From positions 124,001-188,000 of the forward strand of contig NZ_LQQC01000010.1 of assembly GCF_001584615.1 (NCBI RefSeq): 64,000 nt of DNA, read 5' to 3'. Every line of letters begins with the position of its first letter. Position 1 is the stretch's first letter. Made by a program: the position numbers and the translations under genes. Under the pieces are notes generated by a model. That model did not search any database. It saw only the letters and a program-made list of their open reading frames with translations, and had not been told where the DNA came from. Shown here piece after piece: positions 9,018 to 17,856 of this stretch. The stretch comes from Brevibacterium ravenspurgense (GTDB taxonomy: Bacteria > Actinomycetota > Actinomycetes > Actinomycetales > Brevibacteriaceae).

Positions 9018-9689
9018 TCAGTAGGCTGCGTCGAAGAACGCCCGTTCCACGGCGACACACTCACAGAAGAGGTTCGTCAGACGGTCCTGTTCAGTCTTGT
9101 CCGCCGGCCAGACCTCCTCCAGTTCGTCCAGCAGGAACTGCGCCCAGGCGCGAAAGTCCTCGCCTCGGTGCAGGTCAATCCAGTCCAGGTGCAGCCATGA
9201 GTCCGGTTCGCCGAGATCAGTGCGCTCGCCCCAGTCCAGATAGAGCCATTCGGCGACGAGCAGAACGGTGAGCATCTGCGCGTAGTTCTGCGACTGCGCG
9301 GCGTCGTGCATGAGGCGGTTGAAGTCCCGCGTCGGCTGCTTCCATGCGTCCTGGCGGCGCTGCAGATTCTCTCCGCCTACCGCCTCGAGTGCGCGTGTGA
9401 AGTACGTGTCTTCATCAGCTGCGAGCATTCCGAGCTGGGTGGCGTAGCGGATTTTGGATTCGGGCTTCGGCGCCGTGGCAACACAGCCGCCGAGCAGCGC
9501 GACGAAATCGGTGAAGAACGTGTAGTCCTGTTCGACGTAGGTGCGCAGGACAGCCTCGTCGACGGTCCCGGCAAACAGTTCGCGGACGAAGCGGTGATCA
9601 ACTGCGGCAGCCCAGTCGGTTTCGGCGGCAGTGCGCAGTGCGTCTCCCGCGCCGTGCGGTGAAACGGTCAGTGTTGTGGTGTAGCTCAT
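9018..9689 (-). CDS. TenA/THI-4 family protein, TenA_E-like (no active-site Cys)
   Basis: This 223-aa all-helical protein belongs to the TenA superfamily of thiamin-salvage aminohydrolases. VEQDYTFFTDFVALL carries the conserved Asp/Tyr substrate pocket, and a Glu near the C-terminus (ECVAVERAFFDAAY) matches the usual catalytic glutamate. Where classical TenA has the nucleophilic Cys, this protein reads LVAEWLYLDWGE with no Cys. That is the arrangement of the TenA_E group, reported to act on thiamin-pyrimidine breakdown products such as formylaminopyrimidine. No other thiamin genes are nearby. The ATG at 9689 follows a -10 element by 6 nt. The substrate is inference. Confidence 0.82.
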   Translation of the reverse strand: MSYTTTLTVSPHGAGDALRTAAETDWAAAVDHRFVRELFAGTVDEAVLRTYVEQDYTFFTDFVALLGGCVATAPKPESKIRYATQLGMLAADEDTYFTRALEAVGGENLQRRQDAWKQPTRDFNRLMHDAAQSQNYAQMLTVLLVAEWLYLDWGERTDLGEPDSWLHLDWIDLHRGEDFRAWAQFLLDELEEVWPADKTEQDRLTNLFCECVAVERAFFDAAY

Positions 9690-9695
9690 ATGTGA

Positions 9696-9701
9696 ATCCT
9701 A
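9696..9701 (-). promoter_or_regulatory. -10 element (TAGGAT), 6 nt before the TenA-like gene
   Basis: On the minus strand TAGGAT, tcacat and ATG are consecutive. There is no Shine-Dalgarno sequence, so leaderless expression is likely. Confidence 0.5.
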
Positions 9702-9766
9702 GCGTTTGTGTCCGTGACGAACACGCGGCCGACCAGCGGGTCAAGGGCAGCGGTCCACGCGGCAGA

Positions 9767-11203
9767 TCAGGCCGCGACGAACGTGAGTGCGACAGCAAGG
9801 ACCGCGGTGACGGTGAGCGTGTTGACGCTCACCGCGACACTCAGGGTTCGGGTCACGGGACGCTGATCGGTGGCGGCATTGGCTCCGGCCATCTGCATGC
9901 CCAGCAGAATGCGCGGGGGAGAAGCGATGATTGCCAAAGAACCGGCCACATTGGCCGCAGCGATCGTCACAAGCACATTCGCACCGCTGCCAGAGGCCAT
10001 CGCCGCGATTGTCTGGGCGAACATCGCGTTCGAACCGGTGGTGCTGCCCACCAGATAGGCCCCAACAGTGTTGAGCGCCGGAGCTGGCCACACCCCGAGA
10101 ACAGAAGCCGCCTGGCCCAGTGCGGTGCTCATTCCGGTGACAGTCATGATCCAGCCGAGAACCATAAAACCGGCCGTTGAGACTCCCACCGGAACCCAGC
10201 GGCGGGCAGCTGCGGGCACCTCGGGAAGCAGAGCGCGGCCCCGCCAGATGAAGAAAACGGTCGCACACGCCGCAGCCAGCCACACGGGCGGCCAAATGAG
10301 AACAGCGGTCAGCGTGTTCTCCCACACTCCGTGGGCGGCGTAGGAGGCAAGCAAGCCGCCGGTGAGAACCGCGTAGGGCACACCCGCAATTGCCGTGGCC
10401 CGCGTTGCCGGAAGCCTGCCGGTGCGAATCCGGAAGAACACAAACAGCGCGAGCAACACCGCAAGACCGCCGAGAACACCGGCAACGGCGGTGCCGATGA
10501 GCAGATTGACCGTCAGCACCGAAACCCACAGGAGCGCGGTTGAAGCTAACACGGCGAGCGCGCTGCCAAACCCGGGACGGTGGTCGGAAGACTGGCCGGG
10601 CTCACCGCCGGCAAACCGCATTGTCAGCCACACGAGTACCGCAACAAGCAGGAGAGTCGGGCCGTTGAAAAGGGCGGAGAACACACCGATGTCCTGAAAC
10701 GTCTGTCCCGAAAGCTGCGCGGCGATTGACGTGCCGGGGCCCAGTGCGCCCCACGCCACCGCATTGAGGCCCAGCATGCCCAAGATCACCGCTTTTGCCG
10801 GGGCAAAGCCCAAAGCACGCAGAATCGGCACGCCTACTGTCACGCCGACCCCGTAGCCGGTGACTGACTCGGCAAAGGGCACGACACCGAACACAACGGC
10901 TGCCGCCCCCAGTGTTGGGGTAGGCACAGACTCAGAAAGGAAGCGGGAAAGCTCCGCCATGGCCCCCGAACGCTCCAGCAGTGCGGCCAACAACATGCCG
11001 AACAGCAGAATGAGCAGCACCTGAAGAGTCAGCAGGCCATACTCGCCGGCCTCGCCCAGGTGGTGCCACGACAGCCCGCCCGTGGCCACCCCGATGACGA
11101 CAGCGACAGCAGCAGAAGCCAGGGCAGCGGTGACGGCACCTCGTCCCAGCAGAAGAATGCCGACCGCGGTGAGAACCGGAAGGGCCATGAGGAAGAGGGA
11201 CAT
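9767..11203 (-). CDS. L-lactate permease family (LctP-type) transporter
   Basis: This 478-aa integral membrane protein has about a dozen hydrophobic segments. The family hallmark is FGVVPFAESVTGYGVG with ALGFAPAKAVILG and GALGPGTSIAAQ after it, closely resembling the conserved core of bacterial lactate/glycolate permeases. A second conserved region near the C-terminus contains TVGAYLVGSTTGSNAMFAQ. It probably imports lactate, glycolate or a related 2-hydroxy-monocarboxylate by proton symport. It is somewhat shorter than E. coli LldP, about 550 aa. No lactate dehydrogenase gene is adjacent, so the substrate is unproven. The ATG at 11203 lies 6 nt after a TAGTGT -10 element. Confidence 0.85.
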   Translation of the reverse strand: MSLFLMALPVLTAVGILLLGRGAVTAALASAAVAVVIGVATGGLSWHHLGEAGEYGLLTLQVLLILLFGMLLAALLERSGAMAELSRFLSESVPTPTLGAAAVVFGVVPFAESVTGYGVGVTVGVPILRALGFAPAKAVILGMLGLNAVAWGALGPGTSIAAQLSGQTFQDIGVFSALFNGPTLLLVAVLVWLTMRFAGGEPGQSSDHRPGFGSALAVLASTALLWVSVLTVNLLIGTAVAGVLGGLAVLLALFVFFRIRTGRLPATRATAIAGVPYAVLTGGLLASYAAHGVWENTLTAVLIWPPVWLAAACATVFFIWRGRALLPEVPAAARRWVPVGVSTAGFMVLGWIMTVTGMSTALGQAASVLGVWPAPALNTVGAYLVGSTTGSNAMFAQTIAAMASGSGANVLVTIAAANVAGSLAIIASPPRILLGMQMAGANAATDQRPVTRTLSVAVSVNTLTVTAVLAVALTFVAA

Positions 11204-11209
11204 AGCGTC

Positions 11210-11215
11210 ACACTA
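11210..11215 (-). promoter_or_regulatory. -10 element (TAGTGT), 6 nt before the LctP-like gene
   Basis: TAGTGT, gacgct and ATG are consecutive on the minus strand. No Shine-Dalgarno sequence is present. Confidence 0.5.
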
Positions 11216-11312
11216 GCCCTCCCGAAGTCTGCTGAACAGAGAAAGCGCACGACTCAGTCATGTTTGCCCCCTCCGGCACACACCGGAGGTGCCGTGGATT
11301 TGCCCCGCCTGG

Positions 11313-11318
11313 GATAAT
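11313..11318 (+). promoter_or_regulatory. -10 element (GATAAT), 6 nt before dusB
   Basis: GATAAT is followed by gtgccc and the GTG at 11325. This geometry helped to choose that start over the upstream in-frame GTG at 11289. Confidence 0.5.
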
Positions 11319-11324
11319 GTGCCC

Positions 11325-12482
11325 GTGACTGTGACTGAGAAGACGAAGCTGCGAATCGGCGACATCGAACTGGATTCCCCGGTGGTGCTCGCCCCGATGG
11401 CCGGCATCACCAACACCGCGTTCCGCAGGCTGTGCCGCGAATACGGTGCCGGACTGTACGTGACCGAAATGGTCACCAGCCGCGCCCTCATCGAACGCAA
11501 CGACAAGAGCATGCGGATCATCCAGCACGAAGATTGGGAAACGCCGCGCTCAGTTCAGCTGTACGGGGTCGATCCCGAAACCATGGGTGCGGCCGTAAGG
11601 ATGCTCGTCGAAGAAGACAGGGCGGACCACATCGACCTCAACTTCGGCTGCCCCGTCCCGAAAGTCACCCGCAAGGGCGGCGGATCCGCTCTGCCGTGGA
11701 AGCTCGACCTGTTCAGCGACATCGTCCACACCACCGTGCGCGAAGCCGACAAGGGCGACATCCCGCTGACCATCAAACTGCGCAAGGGCGTCGACGCCGA
11801 CCACCTGACATACCTCGACGCGGCACGCATCGGCATTGACGCGGGCGTAGCAGCCATGACGCTGCACGGACGCACCACCGCCGATCTCTACTCAGGAAAA
11901 GCCGACTGGGACGCCATCGCCAGGCTCAAAGACTTCGTCGGCGACCGCGTGCCGGTGCTCGGCAACGGAGACATCTTCGCCGCTGAAGACGCCCAGGCCA
12001 TGATGGCCACAACCGGCTGCGACGGCGTCGTCATCGGACGCGGCTGCCAGGGACGGCCGTGGCTGTTCGGCGACCTGCAGAACGCCCTGAACGGCTCTGA
12101 TGAACGTCACCGCCCCACCCTGGGGGAAGTCGCCGACATCGTGTACCGCCACGGCGAATACCTGCGCGACTACTATGACGACGAATTCTTCGGCGTACGC
12201 GATCTGCGCAAACACATGGCCTGGTACTTCAAGGGGTATCCGGTCGGCGGAACCCTGCGCACCCGCCTGGCCATGGTGTCCAGCCTCGAAGAGCTGCGCA
12301 GCTTCCTTGACGAACTCGACCATTCCGCGCCCTACCCGGGGGCTGCTGCGGAAGGTGTGCGCGGACGCACCGGACGCGCTCGCCGCCCCCACCTGCCCGA
12401 CGGCTGGCTGGACGACCGGATCTTCGACCACGAAGCCCACGCGGACATTTCCGAAGCTGAACTCGACATTTCCGGAGGCTGA
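11325..12482 (+). CDS. dusB: tRNA-dihydrouridine synthase
   Basis: This FMN-dependent enzyme reduces uridine to dihydrouridine in the tRNA D-loop. The 385-aa protein contains PVVLAPMAGITNTAFRRLC at the N-terminus, VTEMVTSRAL, and DLNFGCPVPKVTRKGGGSAL with the catalytic Cys. TLHGRTTADLYSG and NGDIFAAEDA (FMN phosphate side) follow, then GVVIGRGCQGRPWLF. A C-terminal helical domain carries DLRKHMAWYFKGYP. It is slightly longer than E. coli DusB (321 aa) through a basic, Pro/Arg-rich tail. dgt starts 1 nt after the stop codon, with its Shine-Dalgarno sequence inside the end of this gene, so the two are cotranscribed. Confidence 0.93.
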   Translation: MTVTEKTKLRIGDIELDSPVVLAPMAGITNTAFRRLCREYGAGLYVTEMVTSRALIERNDKSMRIIQHEDWETPRSVQLYGVDPETMGAAVRMLVEEDRADHIDLNFGCPVPKVTRKGGGSALPWKLDLFSDIVHTTVREADKGDIPLTIKLRKGVDADHLTYLDAARIGIDAGVAAMTLHGRTTADLYSGKADWDAIARLKDFVGDRVPVLGNGDIFAAEDAQAMMATTGCDGVVIGRGCQGRPWLFGDLQNALNGSDERHRPTLGEVADIVYRHGEYLRDYYDDEFFGVRDLRKHMAWYFKGYPVGGTLRTRLAMVSSLEELRSFLDELDHSAPYPGAAAEGVRGRTGRARRPHLPDGWLDDRIFDHEAHADISEAELDISGG

Positions 12483-12483
12483 T

Positions 12484-13767
12484 GTGTCACTGACCGGCGG
12501 TGTTGCCGAATACGACGACCACTCGCGCGAACGGTGGGTTGTCGAACCCCGAAAGAACCCGCGCCGTTCGGCCTTTCAGCGCGACCGCGGACGGCTCCTG
12601 CACTCGTCGGCACTGCGCCGGCTGTCCGCAAAAACCCAGGTCGTCTCACCCGGAACTGATGACTTTGTGCGCAACCGCCTGACCCACTCCCTCGAGGTGG
12701 GGCAGGTGGGCCGCGAACTGGCCCGGTACCTCGGGTGCGACCCCGACATCGTCGAAACAGCGTCACTGGCCCACGACCTCGGCCACCCGCCGTTTGGGCA
12801 CAACGGCGAAACCATTCTCGATGACTTCGCCAAGGACATAGGCGGCTTCGAGGGCAACGCGCAGACACTGCGGATCCTCACTCGCCTAGAGCCGAAGGTC
12901 TTCACCGACCAGGGCGGACCGGCGGGACTCAACCTGACGCGCGCAACCCTCGACGCCTGCATCAAATACCCGTGGTCGCGGGAGAACGCGCCCACACCGG
13001 ACAAAGCGGGTGCCCCCGTGCGCAAGTTCGGAGCCTACGAAGACGACAGCACGGTCTTCGAATTCATCCGCGACGGCAGAACGGGAACACAGCGCTGCAT
13101 TGAGGCCCAACTGATGGATCTCGCCGATGACATCGCGTACTCCGTCCACGACGTCGAAGACGCGGTCAACTCCGGCCACCTGGTGTTCGAAGCCTACGAA
13201 AACGATCACGCCATGGCCGGCCTGATCGACATCACGCGGTCCTGGTATCTGCCGGGGGCACGCGACGAAGACATCATCGATGCGCTCGACCGCCTGCGCT
13301 CCACCGCCTACTGGCCTAGGGAGCGCTTTGACGGGTCCCGCCGTGCGCAGGCTGCCATGAAGCACCTGACAAGCCAGCTCATCGGCCGGTTCGTCGGTGC
13401 GGCCGAAGCAGCAACCCGCGAAGGCTACGGCTGGGAGCCGCTGGGCCGCTATCAGGGCAACCTCGTCGTGCCGCAGACGACCGAACACGAAATCGCGGTG
13501 CTCAAAGGTCTGGCAACCGTCACGGTCATGGTTGCCGAAGAGCGCATGCAGACCCAGCGCATCCAAGGCCGAGTGCTGAGTGCGCTGTGCGAATACTTCA
13601 GCGAAAAGCCCGAAGCCATGGACACCATGTTCTGGATGGACTACCGGGATTCCGACAGCGACGACGGGAAAGTCCGCGCCGTCATCGACCAAGTGGCAAG
13701 CCTGACCGACCACTCAGCGTGGTCGGCCTACCATGCAATGCAGGAGGACACCGGCAGCCTTCTGTAA
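12484..13767 (+). CDS. dgt: dGTPase-like deoxynucleotide triphosphohydrolase
   Basis: This HD-superfamily enzyme hydrolyses dNTPs to deoxynucleosides and tripolyphosphate. The 427-aa protein shows the metal-binding HD signature in order: RNRLTHSLEVGQVGRELA (His), then SLAHDLGHPPFGHNGE (HD plus the conserved HPPFGH block). A later Asp is in LMDLADDIAYSVHDVEDA. The GTG at 12484 was chosen because ggagg lies 7-8 nt upstream inside dusB and the N-terminus (VSLTGGVAEYDDHSRERW) fits the family. It is coupled to dusB and lies directly upstream of dnaG, an order also known in corynebacteria. Confidence 0.92.
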   Translation: MSLTGGVAEYDDHSRERWVVEPRKNPRRSAFQRDRGRLLHSSALRRLSAKTQVVSPGTDDFVRNRLTHSLEVGQVGRELARYLGCDPDIVETASLAHDLGHPPFGHNGETILDDFAKDIGGFEGNAQTLRILTRLEPKVFTDQGGPAGLNLTRATLDACIKYPWSRENAPTPDKAGAPVRKFGAYEDDSTVFEFIRDGRTGTQRCIEAQLMDLADDIAYSVHDVEDAVNSGHLVFEAYENDHAMAGLIDITRSWYLPGARDEDIIDALDRLRSTAYWPRERFDGSRRAQAAMKHLTSQLIGRFVGAAEAATREGYGWEPLGRYQGNLVVPQTTEHEIAVLKGLATVTVMVAEERMQTQRIQGRVLSALCEYFSEKPEAMDTMFWMDYRDSDSDDGKVRAVIDQVASLTDHSAWSAYHAMQEDTGSLL

Positions 13768-13860
13768 GCCGCCGTTCAGGTCTGCTGCGCAGGTACGCTG
13801 CCCGGACAGGTGAGCGTGTAGGCAGGCGCCGGGGACAGGATTCTTAAGGGGGAGGACGCA

Positions 13861-15840
13861 ATGGCAGGGCTGATAGTGCGCGAGGACATCGACGAGGTGC
13901 GCTCGCGCGTACGGATCGACGATGTTGTCGGTGAGTACGTCACCCTGCGCAGTGCGGGGGTCGATTCGATGAAGGGCCTGTGTCCCTTCCACGACGAAAA
14001 GACCCCGTCCTTCCACGTCAGGCCGAGCTCGGGGTACTACCACTGCTTCGGCTGCGGCGAAAGCGGCGACGCCTACACGTTCCTGCAGAAGATGGACGGC
14101 TGCACATTCACAGAAGCCGTCGAACGGTTGGCTGAGCGCGCCGGTATGCAGCTGCGCTATGAAAAGGGCAGCGGACCGGATAGACGCGAGGCCGGTCAGC
14201 GGGCCCGGCTGTTTGAGGCGCACAAAGAGGCCCAGGACTTCTTCCGGGCGAACATCCGCTCACCCGAAGCTGAAAAAGCCCGCCGCTACATGGCTGAGCG
14301 CGGCTTCGACGAAGACGCACTCACGTCCTTCGGGGTGGGCTATGCGCCGCGCGGTTGGGACAATCTCAGCAAGCACCTGCGCTCGCGCGGTTTCCTCGAC
14401 AAAGAGCTGACCGCGGGAGGGCTGGCCGCGGAAGGCCGCCGAGGCGGAGTCTACGACCGCTTCCGAGGTCGCCTGATCTGGCCGATCCGGGATGTGACGG
14501 GACGTGTGATTGGCTTTGGGGCGCGCAAACTGTACGACGATGACGAAGGTCCCAAGTACCTCAACACCCCCGAAACTCCGCTCTACCGCAAAAACCAAGT
14601 GCTCTACGGGCTGGACCGGGCGAAAAGGGCGATCGCCAAGGACGGCCGGGCGGTCGTCGTTGAGGGGTACACGGATGTTATGGCCGCTCACCTGGCCGGC
14701 ATTGACTGCGCGGTTGCAACCTGCGGTACGGCGTTCGGAGCTGAGCACACCAAGATCATCCGCCGCCTCATGGGGGATGCTGCATCGAAAACGGGTGAGG
14801 TCATCTTCACCTTCGACGGCGACGAGGCAGGCCAGCAGGCAGCTCTGCGCGCGTTTCGCGAAGACAGCGAATTCACTGCAGACACTTTTGTTGCGGTCGA
14901 GCGCTCCGGACTCGATCCTGCGGACATCCGTCTGCAGAAGGGCGACGGCGCGCTGCGCGACCTCATTGAGTCCCGCCGACCGCTTTTTGAATTCGCACTT
15001 TCGAAGGCAATCGCCGACTACGACCTCGACACTGTTGAGGGGCGCGTGAAAGCTCTGCGCGAAGCCGCACCGATTGTCGCTGCTATTCGCGACCGTGGTA
15101 TGCGGCCGGGCTATGAGCGCTGGCTCTCGGGCCGGCTGGGTATGACCTTCGACGAAATCCGCGACGCCGTGCAGCGTGCCGCCGCGGCGAACCGACCTTC
15201 CGCCCAGCCGGGACGCGATCAGCAGAACCGCGGCTGGCAGCAGCAGGCGCCTCGCGGGGGAAGCCAGCAGGCGGGCAGCTACTCCGGTCACCAGCGCGGC
15301 TACGCGGAGGATCCAGGCGCCCGGATTGCCAGTGACGTCGAGTCCTATCAGCGGGAAATCGGCGGGACCGAACAGGACTCGACCGGTTTCCGCATTGAGC
15401 GCGGCGCACTGCAGGTGGCGCTGCAGAAACCGGACTTCATCAACGTCAGGCTGTTTGACCGGCTCAAGCCCGAAGCGTTCAACGATCCGGGCAGCCGCGC
15501 CGTCTTCCAGGCCATGCAGGCCGCCGGCGGTATGGCCTGGGCAGTGCAGAATCCGCAGAACTGGCCCGAGCGCGTGATCGAAAACGCTGATGAACGGGCA
15601 AAGCAGATCGTGGCGGAACTCGTGGTGCGAGCTCTTCCGGCACAGAAGGAAGACGAGGTGGAGCGCTACTGCCGCTCGATTGTTGCGCGGCTTTTCGACA
15701 AGGACATTGTGCGCATCGCCGGGCTTCTGCACTCGCAGCTGCTGCGCACCGATCCGAGCGATGTCGAAACCTCGGCCAAGCTGCTGGAACAGCTGCAGGT
15801 GCTCGAACGTCAGCGGGCCAGGCTGCGCCAGCACATGTGA
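13861..15840 (+). CDS. dnaG: DNA primase
   Basis: DnaG makes the RNA primers for replication. The 659-aa protein has three expected parts. The N-terminal CHC2 zinc domain is [13 protein letters not shown] ... [12 protein letters not shown] (about residues 40-70). The central TOPRIM catalytic domain includes [17 protein letters not shown] and [13 protein letters not shown] (metal-binding acidic residues). A Gln/Gly/Arg-rich linker, about residues 445-485, leads to the C-terminal helicase-interaction domain. The ATG at 13861 is preceded by gggggagg. The gene is convergent with the response-regulator gene, with only 9 bp between stop codons. Confidence 0.97.
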   Translation: MAGLIVREDIDEVRSRVRIDDVVGEYVTLRSAGVDSMKGLCPFHDEKTPSFHVRPSSGYYHCFGCGESGDAYTFLQKMDGCTFTEAVERLAERAGMQLRYEKGSGPDRREAGQRARLFEAHKEAQDFFRANIRSPEAEKARRYMAERGFDEDALTSFGVGYAPRGWDNLSKHLRSRGFLDKELTAGGLAAEGRRGGVYDRFRGRLIWPIRDVTGRVIGFGARKLYDDDEGPKYLNTPETPLYRKNQVLYGLDRAKRAIAKDGRAVVVEGYTDVMAAHLAGIDCAVATCGTAFGAEHTKIIRRLMGDAASKTGEVIFTFDGDEAGQQAALRAFREDSEFTADTFVAVERSGLDPADIRLQKGDGALRDLIESRRPLFEFALSKAIADYDLDTVEGRVKALREAAPIVAAIRDRGMRPGYERWLSGRLGMTFDEIRDAVQRAAAANRPSAQPGRDQQNRGWQQQAPRGGSQQAGSYSGHQRGYAEDPGARIASDVESYQREIGGTEQDSTGFRIERGALQVALQKPDFINVRLFDRLKPEAFNDPGSRAVFQAMQAAGGMAWAVQNPQNWPERVIENADERAKQIVAELVVRALPAQKEDEVERYCRSIVARLFDKDIVRIAGLLHSQLLRTDPSDVETSAKLLEQLQVLERQRARLRQHM

Positions 15841-15849
15841 TGTACAGCC

Positions 15850-16458
15850 TCAGCTGATGAGGCCCAACTCCCGGGCTCTTTTCGCGGCAGCAGTCCGGTT
15901 GTCGACGTCGAGCTTGTCGAAAATGCGGCTGACGTGGGTTTTTACGGTTGCCAGTGAAATGAACAGCTCACCGGCGATATCGCTGTTGGTGCGCCCGGCT
16001 GCCAGCAGGCGGACGATCTCGGTTTCGCGTTCGGACAGTTCGCTGTGGGACATGCGGGTGCGCTGCATGAGCGCTGTTGCCGCGGCATCGGACATGACCG
16101 GCTGCCCCGCGGCGGCCCGCCGGATGCCATCCAGAAGGGTCTGTGCGGGGGAGTCCTTGAGCAGATAGCCCGCCGCACCCGCATCGACCGCCCGGTAGAC
16201 CAGCGACTGGGTGTCGAAAGTCGTGAGAATGAGCACGGGAGGGCCGTCGGGCAGGGCTTTTATGAGCTCGATGCCGTCACCGTCAGGCATCTGCAGATCA
16301 GAGACGACCAGGTCTACATCGACAGTGCGCAGGCGGTTCAGAGCATCTGTGCCGGATTCGGCGACGTCGACAACGTCAATGTCGTCAGCGCTGGAAATGA
16401 CGGCCGCCAGCCCGGCGCGCACGACAGGGTGGTCATCAACCAGAAGAACGCGAATCAC
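15850..16458 (-). CDS. NarL/LuxR-family response regulator
   Basis: This 202-aa two-domain regulator pairs with the kinase encoded just upstream. The receiver domain has the acidic pair VDDHPVVRAGL, the phospho-acceptor Asp in DLVVSDLQMPDGDGIE, and the conserved Lys in GYLLKDSP. The C-terminal LuxR-type HTH reads LSERETEIVRLLAAGRTNSDIA and LSLATVKTHVSRIFDKL-like sequence (ISLATVKTHVS). The start codon overlaps the kinase stop codon by 4 nt, so the pair is translationally coupled. Target genes are unknown; the neighbouring TetR/MFS pair has its own repressor. Confidence 0.95.
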   Translation of the reverse strand: MIRVLLVDDHPVVRAGLAAVISSADDIDVVDVAESGTDALNRLRTVDVDLVVSDLQMPDGDGIELIKALPDGPPVLILTTFDTQSLVYRAVDAGAAGYLLKDSPAQTLLDGIRRAAAGQPVMSDAAATALMQRTRMSHSELSERETEIVRLLAAGRTNSDIAGELFISLATVKTHVSRIFDKLDVDNRTAAAKRARELGLIS

Positions 16459-17714
16459 GATGCTCCCTCCTGCCGGGCGGTCTGGGCGTTCAGGGGAGCC
16501 GAGGTGCCTGCCGGACGGGCGAGAGAATCTCCTGTGATCGGGACGAAGACGCTCACTTCGGTGCCTGCACCGGGGGATGAGCGAACGGTCATGGAACCGC
16601 CGAGTTCCTCTGTGCGCTCATTGAGCGAATTCAGTCCGTAGCCGTAGTGGCTGCCGGCGAATCCCTTGCCGTTGTCAACGACATCGAGGCCGACAGCCGT
16701 TCCCCAGTAGTGCAGGCTCACGGATACGTAGTCGGCTTCGGAGTGCAGGAGAGCATTTGACAGAAGTGACTGCCCGGCACGCGAAAAGAAATATTCAAGT
16801 GACGGCGCCAGACCGATTTTTGCGCCCTCGGAGGAAAACTCGGCGCGCAGGGGAGTGCCGATGGCCGCAGCTGCAGCTTCAACGGTTGTGCAGGCTTCCG
16901 CGAGTTCTGCTTCGGCGGAGCCCCCGCCCAGTTCTTCACCCGCGAGGAAACCGCGGACTGTTGTGAGGCTGTGCGAGGCTGTATTTTCGATTGTCGACAG
17001 GTCGCCCTGCAGTTCCTGCACGTCGTTGCGGTTCTGCCCGGCGCGGGAGATGAGCACAATCGACAGTAGGCTCTGAGCAATTGTGTCGTGGAACTCTGCG
17101 GCAACTTTCTGCCGCTCAGCCAGGCGGCCCTCCTGCTGCTGAGACAGGGCGAGCTTCGCCTGCGCGGCGCGCAGCTCATCAAATGCCGCCCGCGTGCGCA
17201 CGGCTTCGTCGACAAGCTTTGCGTACACCGCCGAAATCGTTACGGCCACGATCGCGCCGACAAGCGGTCCGATGATGACTCCGGGGGTGAATGCGGAGTG
17301 CAGAACGCTGCTGCCGGCGATGACGACGAGCATCCCAACAATGGCTGCTGCCGCGCCGATCGGAGGCCACGCGTAGAGGACGAGGAAGAACAGCGGAAAG
17401 GACACCCACACAAAGCTTTCGCCCGACATTGCCAGCCCGGCCCACAGGACCAGGATGGAAGCCAGCCACCACGTGGTCAAAGACCGCGGGTCAAAGGATG
17501 ACTGCCCTTTGGCGAAGCGGATTTCGCTGAGAGTCCCCACAAAGTACAGGCAGGCGGTGAACGCTGCTGTCAGAAGAATGCAGATGAGCGGCGCAAGCTG
17601 GGTCTGTTCGATGAACGTCCGCAGGATGCCGACGCCCAGCAGCGCCGCGAAGCTCAAATGCAGAATGATGCGCAGCATCGAAAGGATGTGGGGAATGGAG
17701 GACTCTTGAGCCAT
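16455..17714 (-). CDS. NarX/DesK-type sensor histidine kinase
   Basis: This 419-aa membrane kinase has about five hydrophobic segments in residues 15-160 and no sizeable extracytoplasmic loop, so it probably senses the membrane or an intramembrane cue. A helical linker leads to the HisKA_3 dimerisation domain, RQKVAAEFHDTIAQSLLSIV, with the phospho-acceptor His. The HATPase domain follows: LLSNALLHSEA (N-box), DVVDNGKGFAG (G1), and GYGLNSLNERTEELGG (G2). It overlaps the response-regulator gene by 4 nt. Its ATG lies 7 nt after a TATTCT -10 element. The signal is unknown. Confidence 0.93.
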   Translation of the reverse strand: MAQESSIPHILSMLRIILHLSFAALLGVGILRTFIEQTQLAPLICILLTAAFTACLYFVGTLSEIRFAKGQSSFDPRSLTTWWLASILVLWAGLAMSGESFVWVSFPLFFLVLYAWPPIGAAAAIVGMLVVIAGSSVLHSAFTPGVIIGPLVGAIVAVTISAVYAKLVDEAVRTRAAFDELRAAQAKLALSQQQEGRLAERQKVAAEFHDTIAQSLLSIVLISRAGQNRNDVQELQGDLSTIENTASHSLTTVRGFLAGEELGGGSAEAELAEACTTVEAAAAAIGTPLRAEFSSEGAKIGLAPSLEYFFSRAGQSLLSNALLHSEADYVSVSLHYWGTAVGLDVVDNGKGFAGSHYGYGLNSLNERTEELGGSMTVRSSPGAGTEVSVFVPITGDSLARPAGTSAPLNAQTARQEGAS

Positions 17715-17721
17715 GTCCCCA

Positions 17722-17727
17722 AGAATA
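17722..17727 (-). promoter_or_regulatory. -10 element (TATTCT), 7 nt before the kinase gene
   Basis: TATTCT, tggggac and ATG are consecutive on the minus strand. No Shine-Dalgarno sequence is present. Confidence 0.5.
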
Positions 17728-17810
17728 CGGGAGTGCTATGTGAGCATCCTGGTGCCCAAGGAGAGGTGCTGAGCGCACCCGCATCAACTCGCCTCGTGAG
17801 CAATATCCCA

Positions 17811-17833
17811 AAAGTTGCAGTTGATGTAACTTT
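17811..17833. promoter_or_regulatory. Probable operator of the TetR regulator (9-bp inverted repeat)
   Basis: AAAGTTGCA (17811-17819) and TGTAACTTT (17825-17833) form an inverted repeat with one mismatch around a 5-nt spacer. It covers the -35 hexamer of the tetR promoter (17821-17826), so a bound TetR dimer would block RNA polymerase. This fits autoregulation and control of the MFS gene. Confidence 0.7.
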
Positions 17834-17849
17834 GCAGTGAGTGCATAAT
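17821..17849 (+). promoter_or_regulatory. tetR-MFS promoter (TTGATG, 17 nt, CATAAT)
   Basis: The -35 at 17821-17826 and the -10 at 17844-17849 are separated by 17 nt. The GTG start of tetR is 7 nt after the -10, a leaderless arrangement. The promoter overlaps the inverted-repeat operator. Confidence 0.7.
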
Positions 17850-17856
17850 TGTCTGT

